In this document: one piece after another, positions 18,928 through 27,287 of the stretch
How positions within the stretch are numbered: the first letter of the stretch is position 1
Layout: the number at the start of each line of letters is the position of its first letter
Assembly (NCBI RefSeq): GCF_000176235.1
Contig: NZ_ACZV01000005.1
Span: forward strand, 186,001-250,000
Length of the DNA stretch: 64,000 nt
Direction: 5' to 3'
DNA from: Vibrio orientalis CIP 102891 = ATCC 33934
GTDB taxonomy: Bacteria; Pseudomonadota; Gammaproteobacteria; Enterobacterales; Vibrionaceae
The notes under the pieces: model-generated
The model's input: the letters and a program-made list of their open reading frames with translations, nothing else
What the model was told of the DNA's origin: nothing
Databases searched by the model: none
Position numbers and translations under genes: made by a program

Positions 18928-19133
18928 TACTTATCCTCGAAGTCGGAAATAAGTAGGTTTGCAGCAGCAAAGGCGGCTTTATCACGCACTTCTTTAGGTA
19001 GAGACTCATCCGCCGCAATATCATTCAATGCTCTTACTGCGCATGAAATTGCTTGTGGAACATACGCTTGGTCACCACTGCCGATTTGAGCGTACAGCTC
19101 ACGAACCAATTCACAACAGCCATATACTTGCAT
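18927..19133 (-). CDS. yaeP: UPF0253 family protein YaeP
   Basis: A 68-residue protein with the YaeP/UPF0253 pattern ([47 protein letters not shown]), closely resembling E. coli YaeP as I remember it. It is a small, soluble, all-helical protein of unknown function. GGAG precedes the ATG by about 8 nt. In E. coli yaeP overlaps rof, while here it overlaps a DUF4250 gene instead. Confidence 0.85.
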   Translation of the reverse strand: MQVYGCCELVRELYAQIGSGDQAYVPQAISCAVRALNDIAADESLPKEVRDKAAFAAANLLISDFEDK

Positions 19134-19255
19134 AGCTTCAACTCCAATAAATGATAACTGCTCTCAAATATACACACTCAGTTTGGTAAACTCAAAGCTT
19201 AAGCTTGTTCTAGCTCAAGCCTTGTAGAGTAGTGCTTGAGATTTATACAGTGAAA

Positions 19256-19906
19256 TTAATTTTGCAGTTGTTGCTCTAGTTGATAGGTCACTTCGCTATC
19301 TAGACGAAGTTGTTTCGCGAGTTCTTGTAAGTAGGCTTTTTCCATAAAGTTTTGTTCGTCGATAACAATTAGAGAGGCTAAGTAAACTTCAGATGCCTGC
19401 TGTGGTGAGTGGGCTAATCTAGCGACTTCAGCGGGGTCGAGCGGTTTATTTAATTCCACATGCACCAGTTGCTGTAGCGTGTTATCAGCGCCAGATTGTT
19501 CAAGTGTCGACTCAATATGCGCCATCTCTTGTTGGTCCACATGGCCATCAGCTTTGGCGGCGGCAATCATCGCTTTTAGAATCAGTTCACTATGGTAATC
19601 GTCTTGCGCATCGAAGTTTTCAGTTGTACCAGTGGATACTTGCTTACTTTGATAGTCGTTATAGACTTTATAAGCCAACGCACCAAGCACAGCTACGCCA
19701 CCCACTTTGAGGGCATTTTTACCTAACTTCTTGCCGATTTTTTTACTCTTCTTAGATCCCATTAGTAGGCTAACTAAGCCGCCTCCGACTGCGCCCGCAC
19801 CAAGGGATTTTAAGCTACTTGAGCTCGAACTGTTTTTAACTTTAGCTTGTCCTTGTTGGACGATATCTGAGTTGAGTGCTTGATTAAGTAGGCTTTTAAG
19901 ATCCAT
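19256..19906 (-). CDS. DUF533/YebE-family inner-membrane protein
   Basis: A 216-residue protein resembling E. coli YebE. Residues 1-60 are Ser/Gly/Lys-rich with a GAGAVGGGLVSLLMG segment. A membrane segment follows near 67-82 (ALKVGGVAVLGALAYKVY). The C-terminal domain (about 105-216) is TerB-like and helical, with LILKAMIAAAKADGHVDQQE, a motif shared with tellurite-resistance TerB proteins. Function is unknown. TerB-type domains are thought to bind metal, and YebE is linked to envelope stress in E. coli. It is a single gene with 122 bp to yaeP. Confidence 0.85.
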   Translation of the reverse strand: MDLKSLLNQALNSDIVQQGQAKVKNSSSSSSLKSLGAGAVGGGLVSLLMGSKKSKKIGKKLGKNALKVGGVAVLGALAYKVYNDYQSKQVSTGTTENFDAQDDYHSELILKAMIAAAKADGHVDQQEMAHIESTLEQSGADNTLQQLVHVELNKPLDPAEVARLAHSPQQASEVYLASLIVIDEQNFMEKAYLQELAKQLRLDSEVTYQLEQQLQN

Positions 19907-19971
19907 AGATTACCTCCATCATTTTTTGACAGCTTAATGGGGCAAAGATGAATAGGGGATTAATAATCGCG

Positions 19972-20006
19972 CAAAATAAAAAAGGCGAGCTGTGAGCTCG
20001 CCTTTT
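19972..20006 (-). terminator. Terminator after purN
   Basis: A perfect 12-bp stem (AAAAGGCGAGCT/AGCTCGCCTTTT) with a 3-nt loop. On the minus strand it is followed by a TTTATTTT-type tail. Confidence 0.93.
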
Positions 20007-20026
20007 AAATAGTGCTAGTGGGTATA

Positions 20027-20668
20027 TTATTCTTCAGCGTAACCGTGCATACCAAGAAGATCGCCATCAAGGTAAGCTTCTTTCTCATCTTTCATTACTA
20101 AACGTTCTTCAACCAACCATTTTACAACCATTGGGTAGATCTTGTGTTCTTGAGTTTGAACGCGTTCAGTTAGAATCTCGACAGTATCTTCGTCGAAAAT
20201 AGGCACTTTAGCCTGTAAAATAACAGGACCACCATCAAGTTGCTCGGTAACGAAATGGACACTAGTACCATGTTCTTCGTCACCTGCGTGGATAGCACGT
20301 TGATAAGTGTTAAGACCAGGGTACTTAGGTAGCAGAGAAGGGTGAATGTTGATCATTCGGCCCATGTAGTGGCGAACGAATTCACCACTTAGAATGCGCA
20401 TGTAACCAGCAAGTACGATGACGTCTGGCTTATATTCATCGATCTGCTTCATCAACTCATGGTCAAAAGCATCACGGGTATCGAACGCTTTAGGGTCAAG
20501 GAAGTGTGCCGCAGCACCGGCTTTCTCAGCGCGTTCTAAAGCATAGACATTGGCTTTGTTGGAAAATACCGCGGTAACACGACCAGCAGTAATGTCCTTG
20601 TCACATGCATCAATGATTGCCTGCAGGTTAGAACCGTTTCCTGAAACTAAAACGACGATACTTTTCAT
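20027..20668 (-). CDS. purN: Phosphoribosylglycinamide formyltransferase
   Basis: A 213-residue cytoplasmic enzyme transferring formyl from 10-formyltetrahydrofolate to GAR, the third purine step. The N-terminal VLVSGNGSNLQAIIDAC binds the phosphoribosyl substrate. The catalytic Asn-His pair lies in MINIHPSLLP, and the Asp in GTSVHFVTEQLDGGPVI completes the triad. The length matches E. coli (212). Its start lies 2 bp after the purM stop, so purM-purN is one operon controlled from the PUR box at 21779-21794, as in E. coli. Confidence 0.98.
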   Translation of the reverse strand: MKSIVVLVSGNGSNLQAIIDACDKDITAGRVTAVFSNKANVYALERAEKAGAAAHFLDPKAFDTRDAFDHELMKQIDEYKPDVIVLAGYMRILSGEFVRHYMGRMINIHPSLLPKYPGLNTYQRAIHAGDEEHGTSVHFVTEQLDGGPVILQAKVPIFDEDTVEILTERVQTQEHKIYPMVVKWLVEERLVMKDEKEAYLDGDLLGMHGYAEE

Positions 20669-20670
20669 GC

Positions 20671-21711
20671 TTATTTGATCTCTACTTGTTCTTCGCCAGC
20701 TGCTGCGTTTGCGATCTCACCGATGACCCAAGCGTTTTCACCTTCAGCTTTTAATAGCTCAACCGCTGCGTCTGCTTGGTCTTTAGGCAGAGCAACAACA
20801 AGGCCGACACCACAGTTAAATGTGCGGTACATTTCGTGAGTCGTTACGTTGCCTTTCTCTTGTAGCCATTTGAAGATGATTGGCCATTCCCAGCTATTTC
20901 CATCAACAACGGCTTTAGTACCTTCAGGAAGTACGCGTGGGATGTTTTCCCAGAAACCACCACCAGTGATGTGAGAAATCGCGTGGATGTCATGCTTCTC
21001 AATCATTTTAAGTGCTGATTTGATGTAAATTTTAGTTGGTTCTAGTAGGTGCTCACCGATTGTGCGACCTGCTAGCTCTTCATTTTTGTCTGCGCCAGAG
21101 ACTTCAAGGATCTTACGGATCAGTGAGTAACCATTTGAGTGAGGACCACTTGAACCGACTGCGATAAGTGCATCACCCGCAGCGACTTTAGTGCCGTCAA
21201 TCACGTCGGCTTTTTCTACAACGCCAACACAGAAGCCTGCAACGTCGTAGTCTTCACCTTCGTACATGCCCGGCATTTCAGCAGTTTCACCACCGATTAG
21301 TGCACAGCCTGCTTGCACACAGCCGTCAGCAATACCAGATACTACGTCTGCAGCGGTATCAACATCGAGTTTGCCTGTTGCGTAGTAGTCTAGGAAGAAG
21401 AGTGGCTCAGCACCTTGAACAATAAGATCGTTCACACACATTGCAACTAGGTCAACACCAATGGTGTCGTGCTTTTTCATATCCAAAGCAAGACGAAGTT
21501 TTGTGCCCACACCGTCTGTACCAGAAACCAATACTGGCTGCTTATATTTAGTTGGCAGTTCACATAATGCGCCAAAACCACCAATACCACCCATTACTTC
21601 TGGGCGACGTGTACGTTTTACAGCACCTTTAATACGGTCAACAAGCGCGTTGCCTGCATCGATATCAACGCCAGCGTCTTTGTAGCTAAGAGATGTGTTA
21701 TCAGCACTCAC
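20671..21711 (-). CDS. purM: Phosphoribosylaminoimidazole synthetase
   Basis: A 346-residue AIR synthetase that cyclises FGAM with ATP, the fifth purine step and the one after PurL. Family blocks are clear: [20 protein letters not shown] at the start, [41 protein letters not shown] and [11 protein letters not shown]. It is the first gene of purMN and is divergent from upp across a 177-bp region carrying the PUR box, the same arrangement as in E. coli. Confidence 0.99.
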   Translation of the reverse strand: MSADNTSLSYKDAGVDIDAGNALVDRIKGAVKRTRRPEVMGGIGGFGALCELPTKYKQPVLVSGTDGVGTKLRLALDMKKHDTIGVDLVAMCVNDLIVQGAEPLFFLDYYATGKLDVDTAADVVSGIADGCVQAGCALIGGETAEMPGMYEGEDYDVAGFCVGVVEKADVIDGTKVAAGDALIAVGSSGPHSNGYSLIRKILEVSGADKNEELAGRTIGEHLLEPTKIYIKSALKMIEKHDIHAISHITGGGFWENIPRVLPEGTKAVVDGNSWEWPIIFKWLQEKGNVTTHEMYRTFNCGVGLVVALPKDQADAAVELLKAEGENAWVIGEIANAAAGEEQVEIK

Positions 21712-21753
21712 AGGGAAGTCCTCGGTTTTTAAGTTGGATATGAAAACGGCGCT

Positions 21754-21783
21754 ATTCTAACAGTGGATAAACCTATATAGCAA
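21754..21783 (-). promoter_or_regulatory. Promoter of purMN
   Basis: On the minus strand TTGCTA (21783-21778), an 18-bp spacer and TAGAAT (21759-21754). The -35 overlaps the PUR box, which explains repression by steric block. Confidence 0.6.
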
Positions 21784-21794
21784 ACGTTTGCGCA
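21779..21794. promoter_or_regulatory. PUR box between purM and upp
   Basis: AGCAAACGTTTGCGCA contains the perfect palindrome GCAAACGTTTGC (21780-21791), an almost ideal PurR operator. It overlaps the purM -35 and lies about 50 bp upstream of the upp -10. Confidence 0.9.
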
Positions 21795-21840
21795 AGTTTT
21801 TTTGTGCCATCATTAGGCAGAAATTGAGAACGAAATCGTT

Positions 21841-21846
21841 TATAAT
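21841..21846 (+). promoter_or_regulatory. -10 element of upp
   Basis: A consensus TATAAT lies 42 bp before the upp start. No good -35 is found at 16-18 bp, so activator help or a weak promoter is possible. Confidence 0.5.
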
Positions 21847-21888
21847 CTGGAGGTTTGATTAAATTTTACCTGAAATCCGGAGATGGAA

Positions 21889-22515
21889 ATGAAAGTTGTT
21901 GAAGTGAAACACCCTCTAGTGAAGCACAAACTTGGTCTAATGCGAGAAGGTGAGATCAGCACAAAGCGCTTCCGTGAGCTAGCGACAGAAGTAGGTAGCC
22001 TACTGACTTACGAAGCAACAGCAGACTTTGAAACAGAGAAAGTAACCATTGAAGGTTGGAACGGTCCAGTGGAAGTGGACCAAATCAAAGGTAAGAAAGT
22101 AACTGTAGTGCCTATCCTACGTGCAGGTTTAGGTATGATGGATGGCGTTCTTGAGCACATGCCAAGTGCACGTATCAGTGTTGTTGGTATCTACCGTGAC
22201 GAAGAGACTCTTGAGCCAGTACCATACTTCAACAAGCTAGCGTCTAACATGGACGAGCGTATTGCGCTTGTTGTTGACCCAATGCTTGCAACTGGCGGTT
22301 CAATGATCGCAACGATCGATCTTCTAAAAGAGAAAGGTTGTAAAGCAATCAAAGTTCTTGTTCTTGTTGCTGCGCCAGAAGGTATTGAAGCTCTAGAAAA
22401 AGCACACCCAGATGTAGAGCTTTACACTGCGGCAATCGATGAGAAGCTAAATGACAAAGGCTACATCGTTCCTGGTCTAGGCGATGCAGGTGATAAGATC
22501 TTCGGTACGCTATAA
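21889..22515 (+). CDS. upp: Uracil phosphoribosyltransferase
   Basis: A 208-residue salvage enzyme making UMP from uracil and PRPP. The N-terminal [17 protein letters not shown], the [13 protein letters not shown] block and the PRPP-binding loop [10 protein letters not shown] are diagnostic. An upstream in-frame ATG (21883) is only 1 nt from the GGAG (21879-21882), whereas the ATG at 21889 is 6 nt away and gives exactly the E. coli length, so I start there. It is divergent from purMN. No uracil permease gene follows here, unlike the upp-uraA pair of E. coli. Confidence 0.98.
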   Translation: MKVVEVKHPLVKHKLGLMREGEISTKRFRELATEVGSLLTYEATADFETEKVTIEGWNGPVEVDQIKGKKVTVVPILRAGLGMMDGVLEHMPSARISVVGIYRDEETLEPVPYFNKLASNMDERIALVVDPMLATGGSMIATIDLLKEKGCKAIKVLVLVAAPEGIEALEKAHPDVELYTAAIDEKLNDKGYIVPGLGDAGDKIFGTL

Positions 22516-22536
22516 GCCGTCGATATATAATGATTT

Positions 22537-22564
22537 AAAAAGGGAGCCGATTGGCTCCCTTTTT
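22537..22564 (+). terminator. Terminator after upp
   Basis: A perfect 12-bp stem (AAAAAGGGAGCC/GGCTCCCTTTTT) with a GATT loop. Confidence 0.95.
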
Positions 22565-22586
22565 GTTGGAATGAGTATTCCACTCT

Positions 22587-22688
22587 GTCATTCCATAGAG
22601 CGACGAAGGAGAGAGTAGGGAATCTGTTTTGATTGGCCGCTCAATTTGAGAGATCCTCAACTCGTTCGTCCCTGACTCTCGAGGATGA
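22587..22688 (+). repeat. Dispersed palindromic element, copy 5
   Basis: A 102-bp copy starting GTCATTCCATAGAGCGACG and ending CTCGAGGATGAC, 22 bp after the upp terminator. Its central segment is unrelated to those of copies 1-3. Confidence 0.93.
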
Positions 22689-22699
22689 CGCGTAGAAAT

Positions 22700-22730
22700 G
22701 AAAAGGGCTGACGTATTACGCCAGCCCTTT
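22700..22730 (-). terminator. Terminator after rluF
   Basis: AAAAGGGCTGACGT/ACGCCAGCCCTTTT has one mismatch and a 3-nt loop, with a T-rich tail on the minus strand. Confidence 0.8.
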
Positions 22731-22741
22731 TGTAGAATCTT

Positions 22742-23776
22742 CTATTTCTTTAAGCTTAATGTACCGCCGGATTTCGGCTTGCTTGGACGCTGACCGTTAT
22801 CAGACGCAGGCTTATGGAAGGACTTACCTTTGCCACTCGGCTTGCCTTTAAACTCACTTTGCTTATCACCATGGCGACCTTTCTTGGAGTTAGGCGCGTG
22901 GCGGAACTCGTCAGCGTTGCGGCCTTTGAAGGTACGCTGCTTTTGGTTGCGTCGTGCTTTTGATTCTTGGTTTTCTTCGCGGCTATCAAACAGCTTAGCA
23001 TCGGTCGCGCGACGAATACGCTTGCCTTTGTTATCCATCTTAGACGCTTCTTCTGTGCCGCTTGAGTCTTCACACATAGCAAGAATTTCAGTCACTTCGC
23101 TATCGCTTAGGTAACGCCATTGACCGTTAGGAATGCCATCTAGAGAGATGTTCATAATACGTACGCGACGAAGTTTAAATACTTCATAGCCTAGGGCTTC
23201 ACACATACGACGGATTTGACGGTTTAGGCCCTGAGTCAGGACGATGCGGAAAGAGTATTTGGTTTCTTTGGTCACTGTACAAGGCAGAGTGATGGTGTCG
23301 AGAATGTTAACACCTGAAGACATCTTTTTAATGAAGTCATCGCTGATCGGCTTATCAACACGGACCACGTACTCTTTCTCGTGACTGTTACCTGCACGAA
23401 GGATTTTATTGACGATATCACCGTCGTTAGTCAGGAAAATAAGACCATCAGAAGGTTTGTCTAGACGACCAATTGGAAAAATACGTTTCTTGTGACCAAC
23501 GAAATCCACGATGTTACCCGGAATATCACGTTCGGTAGTACAGGTAATGCCAGTAGGCTTATTTAAAGCAATGTAAACTGGTTTATCAGTAGCAGCAGCG
23601 ATAGGCTTATCATCAACACGGACATCATCGCCTAGTTGGACTTTGGTCCCCATTTCAGGCACTTGACCATTAATGGTGACACGACCTTGTTCGATGAGGC
23701 GGTCAGCTTCGCGGCGCGAGCAAAAACCCGTTTCGCTAATAAACTTATTGAGGCGTTTTGCGTTATCTTGTGACAT
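22742..23776 (-). CDS. rluF: 23S rRNA pseudouridine synthase RluF
   Basis: A 344-residue RsuA-family enzyme that makes pseudouridine at 23S rRNA position 2604 (and in tRNA-Tyr in E. coli). Residues about 6-60 are an S4 RNA-binding domain ([20 protein letters not shown]). The catalytic Asp106 lies in [17 protein letters not shown], and [18 protein letters not shown] is the second family block. A tail from about residue 245 to the end is Lys/Arg/Ser/Gly-rich and disordered ([14 protein letters not shown]), as in E. coli RluF but longer. It is a single gene. Confidence 0.95.
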   Translation of the reverse strand: MSQDNAKRLNKFISETGFCSRREADRLIEQGRVTINGQVPEMGTKVQLGDDVRVDDKPIAAATDKPVYIALNKPTGITCTTERDIPGNIVDFVGHKKRIFPIGRLDKPSDGLIFLTNDGDIVNKILRAGNSHEKEYVVRVDKPISDDFIKKMSSGVNILDTITLPCTVTKETKYSFRIVLTQGLNRQIRRMCEALGYEVFKLRRVRIMNISLDGIPNGQWRYLSDSEVTEILAMCEDSSGTEEASKMDNKGKRIRRATDAKLFDSREENQESKARRNQKQRTFKGRNADEFRHAPNSKKGRHGDKQSEFKGKPSGKGKSFHKPASDNGQRPSKPKSGGTLSLKK

Positions 23777-23885
23777 GTTGTTCTCCTAACGTTTCACAAC
23801 GGCGGTTAAAAGGTGTGCTGACCAATACCAACTAGATTAAAACATCAGCACATAGAGGGCGCGCATTCTAGCACTGTGGTAGACG

Positions 23886-24467
23886 TTAACCCAGTCGTTT
23901 TTGATGGCGTTCGCGAGTTTCTATTTTTTTCTCGGCACTTTTTCGCAGTAATACATAAACTGCTCCTGTCCCGCCATGGAAGCGTTGGGCACTGTGAACA
24001 CATTGCACTTCTTTAATTTGCATCAGCCATTGAGCAACGAAGCTTTTCATCAGTGCTGGTGGATTTGAGCGTTCGCCTTTGCCATGAACAATCACAACAG
24101 TGCGAATATCCATGCGCATACATTGCTTTAGGAACTTCACCACTTCATCGCGAGCTTGCTCAAGTGTGCGTTTGTGCAAATCTAATCTAGCTTGAATAGG
24201 ATACTTGGCAAGGCGTAGCTTTTTGTAGACACCGTCTTGTACCCCATCACGTTTAAACTCAATGATATCGTCAGGCTTTATCATCTCTGCGTGATCGATA
24301 GACAGGTATTCTGGGTCATCTTCAGTAAGCCAGATCGCGGCTTCGCGTTTAGCAAGCTGAGAATCAGAGACCTGATGCTGCTTTTTAAGCTCAGTGGTAT
24401 CTTGTTGAAGAGGTTTTACGTCGCCCATCATTTGTTGAAAGAGGGCAAAATCATCGTCTTGAGACAT
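23886..24467 (-). CDS. smrA: Smr-domain endonuclease SmrA
   Basis: A 193-residue protein with an N-terminal helical extension (FALFQQMMGDVKPLQQD) and a C-terminal Smr domain: LDLHKRTLEQARDEV, then VVIVHGKGERS and FHGGTGAVYVLLRK. The layout and the phrase EFKRDGVQDGVYKKLR match E. coli SmrA (YdaL), which has DNA-nicking activity. It stands alone on the minus strand, 110 bp before rluF. SmrB, the ribosome-rescue nuclease, is a different protein of similar length, and the N-terminal sequence favours SmrA. Confidence 0.87.
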   Translation of the reverse strand: MSQDDDFALFQQMMGDVKPLQQDTTELKKQHQVSDSQLAKREAAIWLTEDDPEYLSIDHAEMIKPDDIIEFKRDGVQDGVYKKLRLAKYPIQARLDLHKRTLEQARDEVVKFLKQCMRMDIRTVVIVHGKGERSNPPALMKSFVAQWLMQIKEVQCVHSAQRFHGGTGAVYVLLRKSAEKKIETRERHQKRLG

Positions 24468-24530
24468 AACGACATCTCAGAGTGGTAATCAATGTGACTA
24501 TTATACCAATGATGAAGCGTAGGTGATCAG

Positions 24531-24571
24531 AAAAAATAAAAAACCGAAGCAGACAAGGTATCTACTTCGGT
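24531..24571 (-). terminator. Terminator after the DUF3149 gene
   Basis: ACCGAAG/CTTCGGT, extended by AGA/TCT across a mismatch. On the minus strand it is followed by TTTTTATTTTTT. Confidence 0.85.
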
Positions 24572-24611
24572 GCATAGCGAACGTCTATTCAATGAATAGG
24601 GCTAAGCGATT

Positions 24612-24752
24612 CTAGTGAGGAGATTTGTCGTTCATCACTTTGTAGACGAAGTAACCGCCGTAAAACAGCATAAGACCAAAGGCTGCAAAGATTACCATCA
24701 TTGAAGATAGACCTACTGCATTACCAAATAGGAGATCAAGCCAAAAGTCCAT
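24612..24752 (-). CDS. DUF3149 small membrane protein
   Basis: A 46-residue ORF. MDFWLDLLFGNAVGLSSMM begins an amphipathic segment, and one transmembrane helix follows (VIFAAFGLMLFYGGYFVYKVM), ending in a polar tail. This is the DUF3149 pattern, a one-pass inner-membrane peptide of unknown role common in gammaproteobacteria. GAGGAAG lies about 6 nt before the ATG. An FNR-type palindrome lies 67 bp upstream, so expression may rise without oxygen. Confidence 0.82.
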   Translation of the reverse strand: MDFWLDLLFGNAVGLSSMMVIFAAFGLMLFYGGYFVYKVMNDKSPH

Positions 24753-24818
24753 AGTCACTTCCTCTAGTTATATGTGTGAAGACAAGGTTTAAGGTAATGC
24801 GTGGTTAAATATGCAACA

Positions 24819-24832
24819 CTGATCTGGATCAA
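24819..24832. promoter_or_regulatory. FNR-type box upstream of the DUF3149 gene
   Basis: CTGATCTGGATCAA matches TTGATnnnnATCAA in 9 of 10 specified positions. It is placed to act on the minus-strand DUF3149 gene. Confidence 0.45.
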
Positions 24833-24867
24833 ATGTTGTTATTAGGTTGCGGATTTGTTTTTGGCGG

Positions 24868-24883
24868 TGTGTTTGTGCTCACA
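24868..24883. promoter_or_regulatory. CRP-like site
   Basis: TGTGT-N6-TCACA matches TGTGA-N6-TCACA in 9 of 10 positions. It lies between two divergent units, and the target is uncertain. Confidence 0.35.
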
Positions 24884-24950
24884 CTTTATACTCGGTCGGT
24901 GGCGTTTTATACAAACGAACTATAAATTTGAAAAAGTTAATGAAAATGGC

Positions 24951-24978
24951 TTGCGTTAAAATCCAGAATCCGTAATAT
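24951..24978 (+). promoter_or_regulatory. Promoter of the tRNA-Pro unit
   Basis: TTGCGT (24951-24956), a 16-bp spacer and TAATAT (24973-24978), followed by a GC-rich discriminator. The transcript would cross the decayed tRNA copy before reaching tRNA-Pro. Confidence 0.55.
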
Positions 24979-25018
24979 ACGCTTCCGTTGACGGGGATTA
25001 ATCCTCAGTTAAACATCT

Positions 25019-25090
25019 CGATGAGCAGCGTACTTGGTAACGCATCTCGAGGTTTAGGAATAGCGGACCAGAGGGCGACCCTCTCGTCAT
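25019..25090 (+). pseudogene. Decayed tRNA-Pro copy
   Basis: This stretch aligns with the intact tRNA-Pro 93 bp downstream: CTTGGTAACGCATCT against CTTGGTAGCGCATCT, and GGACCAGAGGG against GGACCAGAGGG, including the preceding AACATCTCG flank. It has a 2-nt insertion after the D arm, about 5 extra bases in the anticodon region (TTTAGGAATAGCGGACC), and the T arm is lost. GATGAG (25020-25025) can still pair with CTCGTC (25083-25088) like an acceptor stem. It cannot work as a normal tRNA. No CCA end is present. Confidence 0.75.
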
Positions 25091-25111
25091 GTCAGTTCCA
25101 AGTCAACATCT

Positions 25112-25188
<77 letters not shown>

Positions 25189-25199
25189 TATTTAAAGAA

Positions 25200-25228
25200 G
25201 GGCTCTACAGAAATGTAGAGCCCTTTTT
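25200..25228 (+). terminator. Terminator of tRNA-Pro, copy A
   Basis: GGGCTCTACA/TGTAGAGCCC, a 10-bp perfect stem with a GAAA loop followed by five T. Confidence 0.93.
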
Positions 25229-25306
25229 GCATTCATGGTGTAGAGAAGCGAACCGAGGTGGGTTCGCCTAGTGTTCAAAGAATGTCTCTTCACTCACCAC
25301 ATTAAG

Positions 25307-25331
25307 AAAGCCTGCTTATATAGCAGGCTTT
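25307..25331. terminator. Second hairpin in repeat copy A
   Basis: AAAGCCTGC/GCAGGCTTT, 9 bp with a 7-nt loop. Terminator-like on either strand, with only a short T run. Confidence 0.6.
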
Positions 25332-25358
25332 CGTCGTTTTGAAGTGCAGATAATGGGA

Positions 25359-25411
25359 TTTGAACCAAAATGGGGTTCGTCTGAAATTAGAACCTGGCTC
25401 TTCACCGACCA
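25359..25411 (+). pseudogene. Truncated tRNA-Pro remnant
   Basis: The last 14 nt (CTCTTCACCGACCA) equal the tRNA-Pro 3' end. Upstream, TTTGAACCA and GGGGTTCG resemble the anticodon loop region and the T arm of the intact gene, separated by an unrelated insertion. The 5' half is missing. I read it as the 3' remnant of another tRNA-Pro copy. Confidence 0.55.
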
Positions 25412-25422
25412 TATTTAAAGAA

Positions 25423-25451
25423 GGGCTCTACAGAAATGTAGAGCCCTTTTT
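25423..25451 (+). terminator. tRNA-Pro type terminator, copy B
   Basis: The same 10-bp stem, GAAA loop and five T as copy A. Confidence 0.85.
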
Positions 25452-25529
25452 GCATTCATGGTGTAGAGAAGCGAACCGAGGTGGGTTCGCCTAGTGTTCA
25501 AAGAATATCTCTCCACTGACCATATTAAG

Positions 25530-25554
25530 AAAGCCTGCTTTTATAGCAGGCTTT
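25530..25554. terminator. Hairpin in repeat copy B, terminator of the downstream minus-strand gene
   Basis: AAAGCCTGC/GCAGGCTTT lies 22 bp past the stop of the 140-residue secreted protein gene. Confidence 0.65.
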
Positions 25555-25575
25555 CGTTGTTTTAAAGCTTAGCAC

Positions 25576-25998
25576 TTACTGTACATCACAGCTGATATCG
25601 GCAATGGGAGTATCTGCGGTGCTAAAACAGACATAGGCCTCAGCTGGGGTATTTGGTCCAACACGAAAGTAACCTGCTTTGAGATCGTCTTCGTCAAATG
25701 AAATCGAGTGTGATGTGCTGACTGTATTATCGAGAAAAGTCGCCTCGAAGTGATTTGCCATTTGATGACCGACTCTGTTGCGAGTGGTGGATGTTGTGAA
25801 AGTGAGGGTGGCGCACCTCATTGGCGGCTTTCTCTTTATCTGAATTTGATCATTCTTTCTATCGATCTTCGCTGCAGTGGTGTTTGGCTGGATGTCGACA
25901 CTTTGAAAGCTCTCTATCGTACATGTATTCTGAGCGTAGCTGGCAGGTGAGCCAAGCAATAAAAATGGCAAAGCGACGAGTACGTAACTTAACTTCAT
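25576..25998 (-). CDS. Small secreted protein, unknown
   Basis: A 140-residue protein. Residues 1-22 are a signal peptide (LVALPFLLLGSPASYA, cut before QNTC). The mature part has four Cys, probably two disulfides in the periplasm or outside the cell, and is Thr/Ser-rich with beta-type alternation (LTFTTSTT). No family is recognised. It sits directly against the duplicated tRNA-Pro tail, so it could be a recent arrival, but base composition gives no obvious sign of that. It is independent of the next gene (112 bp gap). Confidence 0.7.
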   Translation of the reverse strand: MKLSYVLVALPFLLLGSPASYAQNTCTIESFQSVDIQPNTTAAKIDRKNDQIQIKRKPPMRCATLTFTTSTTRNRVGHQMANHFEATFLDNTVSTSHSISFDEDDLKAGYFRVGPNTPAEAYVCFSTADTPIADISCDVQ

Positions 25999-26110
25999 AC
26001 TTGCTGAAACCGTTGTTTGTGTATGGGGAAGTCCAATTCTAGCATCGCACTCGTATAATGGAGTGTTAAGACTCTGTAATTCTCTTGTTCCTGAAATTGT
26101 GCTCTATAAG

Positions 26111-26980
26111 CTAATACTCAAACTCACATAGTGCCGGTTTGCTCTTCGACAGCTGAGTCACTTTAAATCCACCTTCTTGAAGTAGCGTGAGAACATTATT
26201 GTCACCGACCAGATGTAGGCTCCCGACAACCATAAGGAATGTTCCTTTTTTTTCTTTTGACCAACTTGGGCTAGCAAGCTGTTGGGCCCAGTTTAGGTTT
26301 CGCTCAGTGAGGAAGGCAGTTTCAAACTCTTCCGACATTTCGGTTAGCTTGGCAAATTCGTTCAATTTCTCTATATCTCCCGCCTTCCAAGTTTTAATTA
26401 AGCAGTGAGTCATTTCTTCAGAATGATCAAATTCCTCAATGGCACTTAAAAGTAGTTCTTTTCCAGATTCTTTTTGGCCCGTTAAAAGATCAATTTGAAA
26501 CTGGAGAGACTCAAGACTAATGACAGGAATATCTTGAACGGTAGCCTTATAGGTCAGGTGTGCATCGACCCCATACGCCGCTTTATAGCCTAAATACTCG
26601 ATTTGTTTCATCTGAACCGCAAGCGCTGTTGCCCAAGGTGGGGAGTTAAGCAGCTGAGGGGCATTCATTTCTAACAGATTGGCAATTCCTTTCAACTCAT
26701 CTTGTTGCTTTGGTGTCAGGACATCTTTGCTTAGTAATGTGGCTGGTGGGTAGGTTATCCCTTGAGTCTTTCGCACATCCGTTTCAATGATTAAGCCATC
26801 ACTGGTCTGTAAGACGTTCATGATCTGTTTACTTAAAGGGAACATTCCGTCATCACCGACATGTACAGAACCAAGAATGTAGTAATTCAACTTGCCCTTG
26901 GTCGCTTGCCAAAACAGTGGTTCTGCAAGGGTGGCGGTCGAGTAGATTAAAGCAATAAGTGGGAGAAGTAGTTTGCGCAT
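26111..26980 (-). CDS. TraB/GumN family protein, secreted
   Basis: A 289-residue protein with signal peptide MRKLLLPLIALIYSTATLA followed by EPLFW. The family's two GxxH-type motifs are present: YILGSVHVGDDGMFPL near residue 35 and FLMVVGSLHLVGDNNVL near 255, with conserved acidic residues (GLIIETDV). This fold is shared with the Tiki metalloproteases, and the His and Glu residues probably bind a metal. Bacterial GumN-type roles are mostly undefined. It is a single gene on the minus strand, divergent from the hexosaminidase. Confidence 0.88.
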   Translation of the reverse strand: MRKLLLPLIALIYSTATLAEPLFWQATKGKLNYYILGSVHVGDDGMFPLSKQIMNVLQTSDGLIIETDVRKTQGITYPPATLLSKDVLTPKQQDELKGIANLLEMNAPQLLNSPPWATALAVQMKQIEYLGYKAAYGVDAHLTYKATVQDIPVISLESLQFQIDLLTGQKESGKELLLSAIEEFDHSEEMTHCLIKTWKAGDIEKLNEFAKLTEMSEEFETAFLTERNLNWAQQLASPSWSKEKKGTFLMVVGSLHLVGDNNVLTLLQEGGFKVTQLSKSKPALCEFEY

Positions 26981-27156
26981 CAGGTATGAGCTGCCTTACT
27001 GAAAAATTGTTGAATCCAAAAATATCAACGTATTTTGACGAGAGAATTGTGAGTGATAGATCACAGTTCGAATTCTAGTTACTCGTTTCAGTTTATGACA
27101 ACTGATCGAGAGATGTGATCACTATTCACTAATTGCATCCCTTTGAGGCGGAAAGC

Positions 27157-27172
27157 TGTGATTTACTTCTCA
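27157..27172. promoter_or_regulatory. CRP-like site upstream of the GH20 gene
   Basis: TGTGA-TTTACT-TCTCA matches TGTGA-N6-TCACA in 9 of 10 positions. Chitin-use genes in vibrios are known to respond to CRP. Confidence 0.45.
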
Positions 27173-27287
27173 GTAATCTCGTCAAAAAAAGTCCGTCGAA
27201 ATTAACGTTACTTGTAACTCTATGTTTATAAAGAATTTAAAGTTTTTAGGTTTTATAAAGTTTGAATCGGATCACTTTCGATGATGA

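Larger units (their letters stand above)
24753..24950. other. Intergenic region between the DUF3149 gene and the tRNA promoter
   Basis: No ORF. It carries an FNR-like box (24819-24832) and a CRP-like site (24868-24883). The rest is AT-rich with no clear structure. Confidence 0.6.
25398..25566 (+). repeat. 169-bp direct repeat, copy B
   Basis: The second copy of 25175-25343, offset 223 bp. It again starts in a tRNA-Pro 3' end and carries both hairpins (25423-25451 and 25530-25554). The second hairpin now serves as the terminator of the convergent secreted-protein gene. Confidence 0.93.

Noticed and set aside
27047..27066. CRP site TGTGAGTGATAGATCACA upstream of the GH20 gene
   Set aside because: The half-sites are 8 nt apart instead of 6. 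The site at 27157 fits better.
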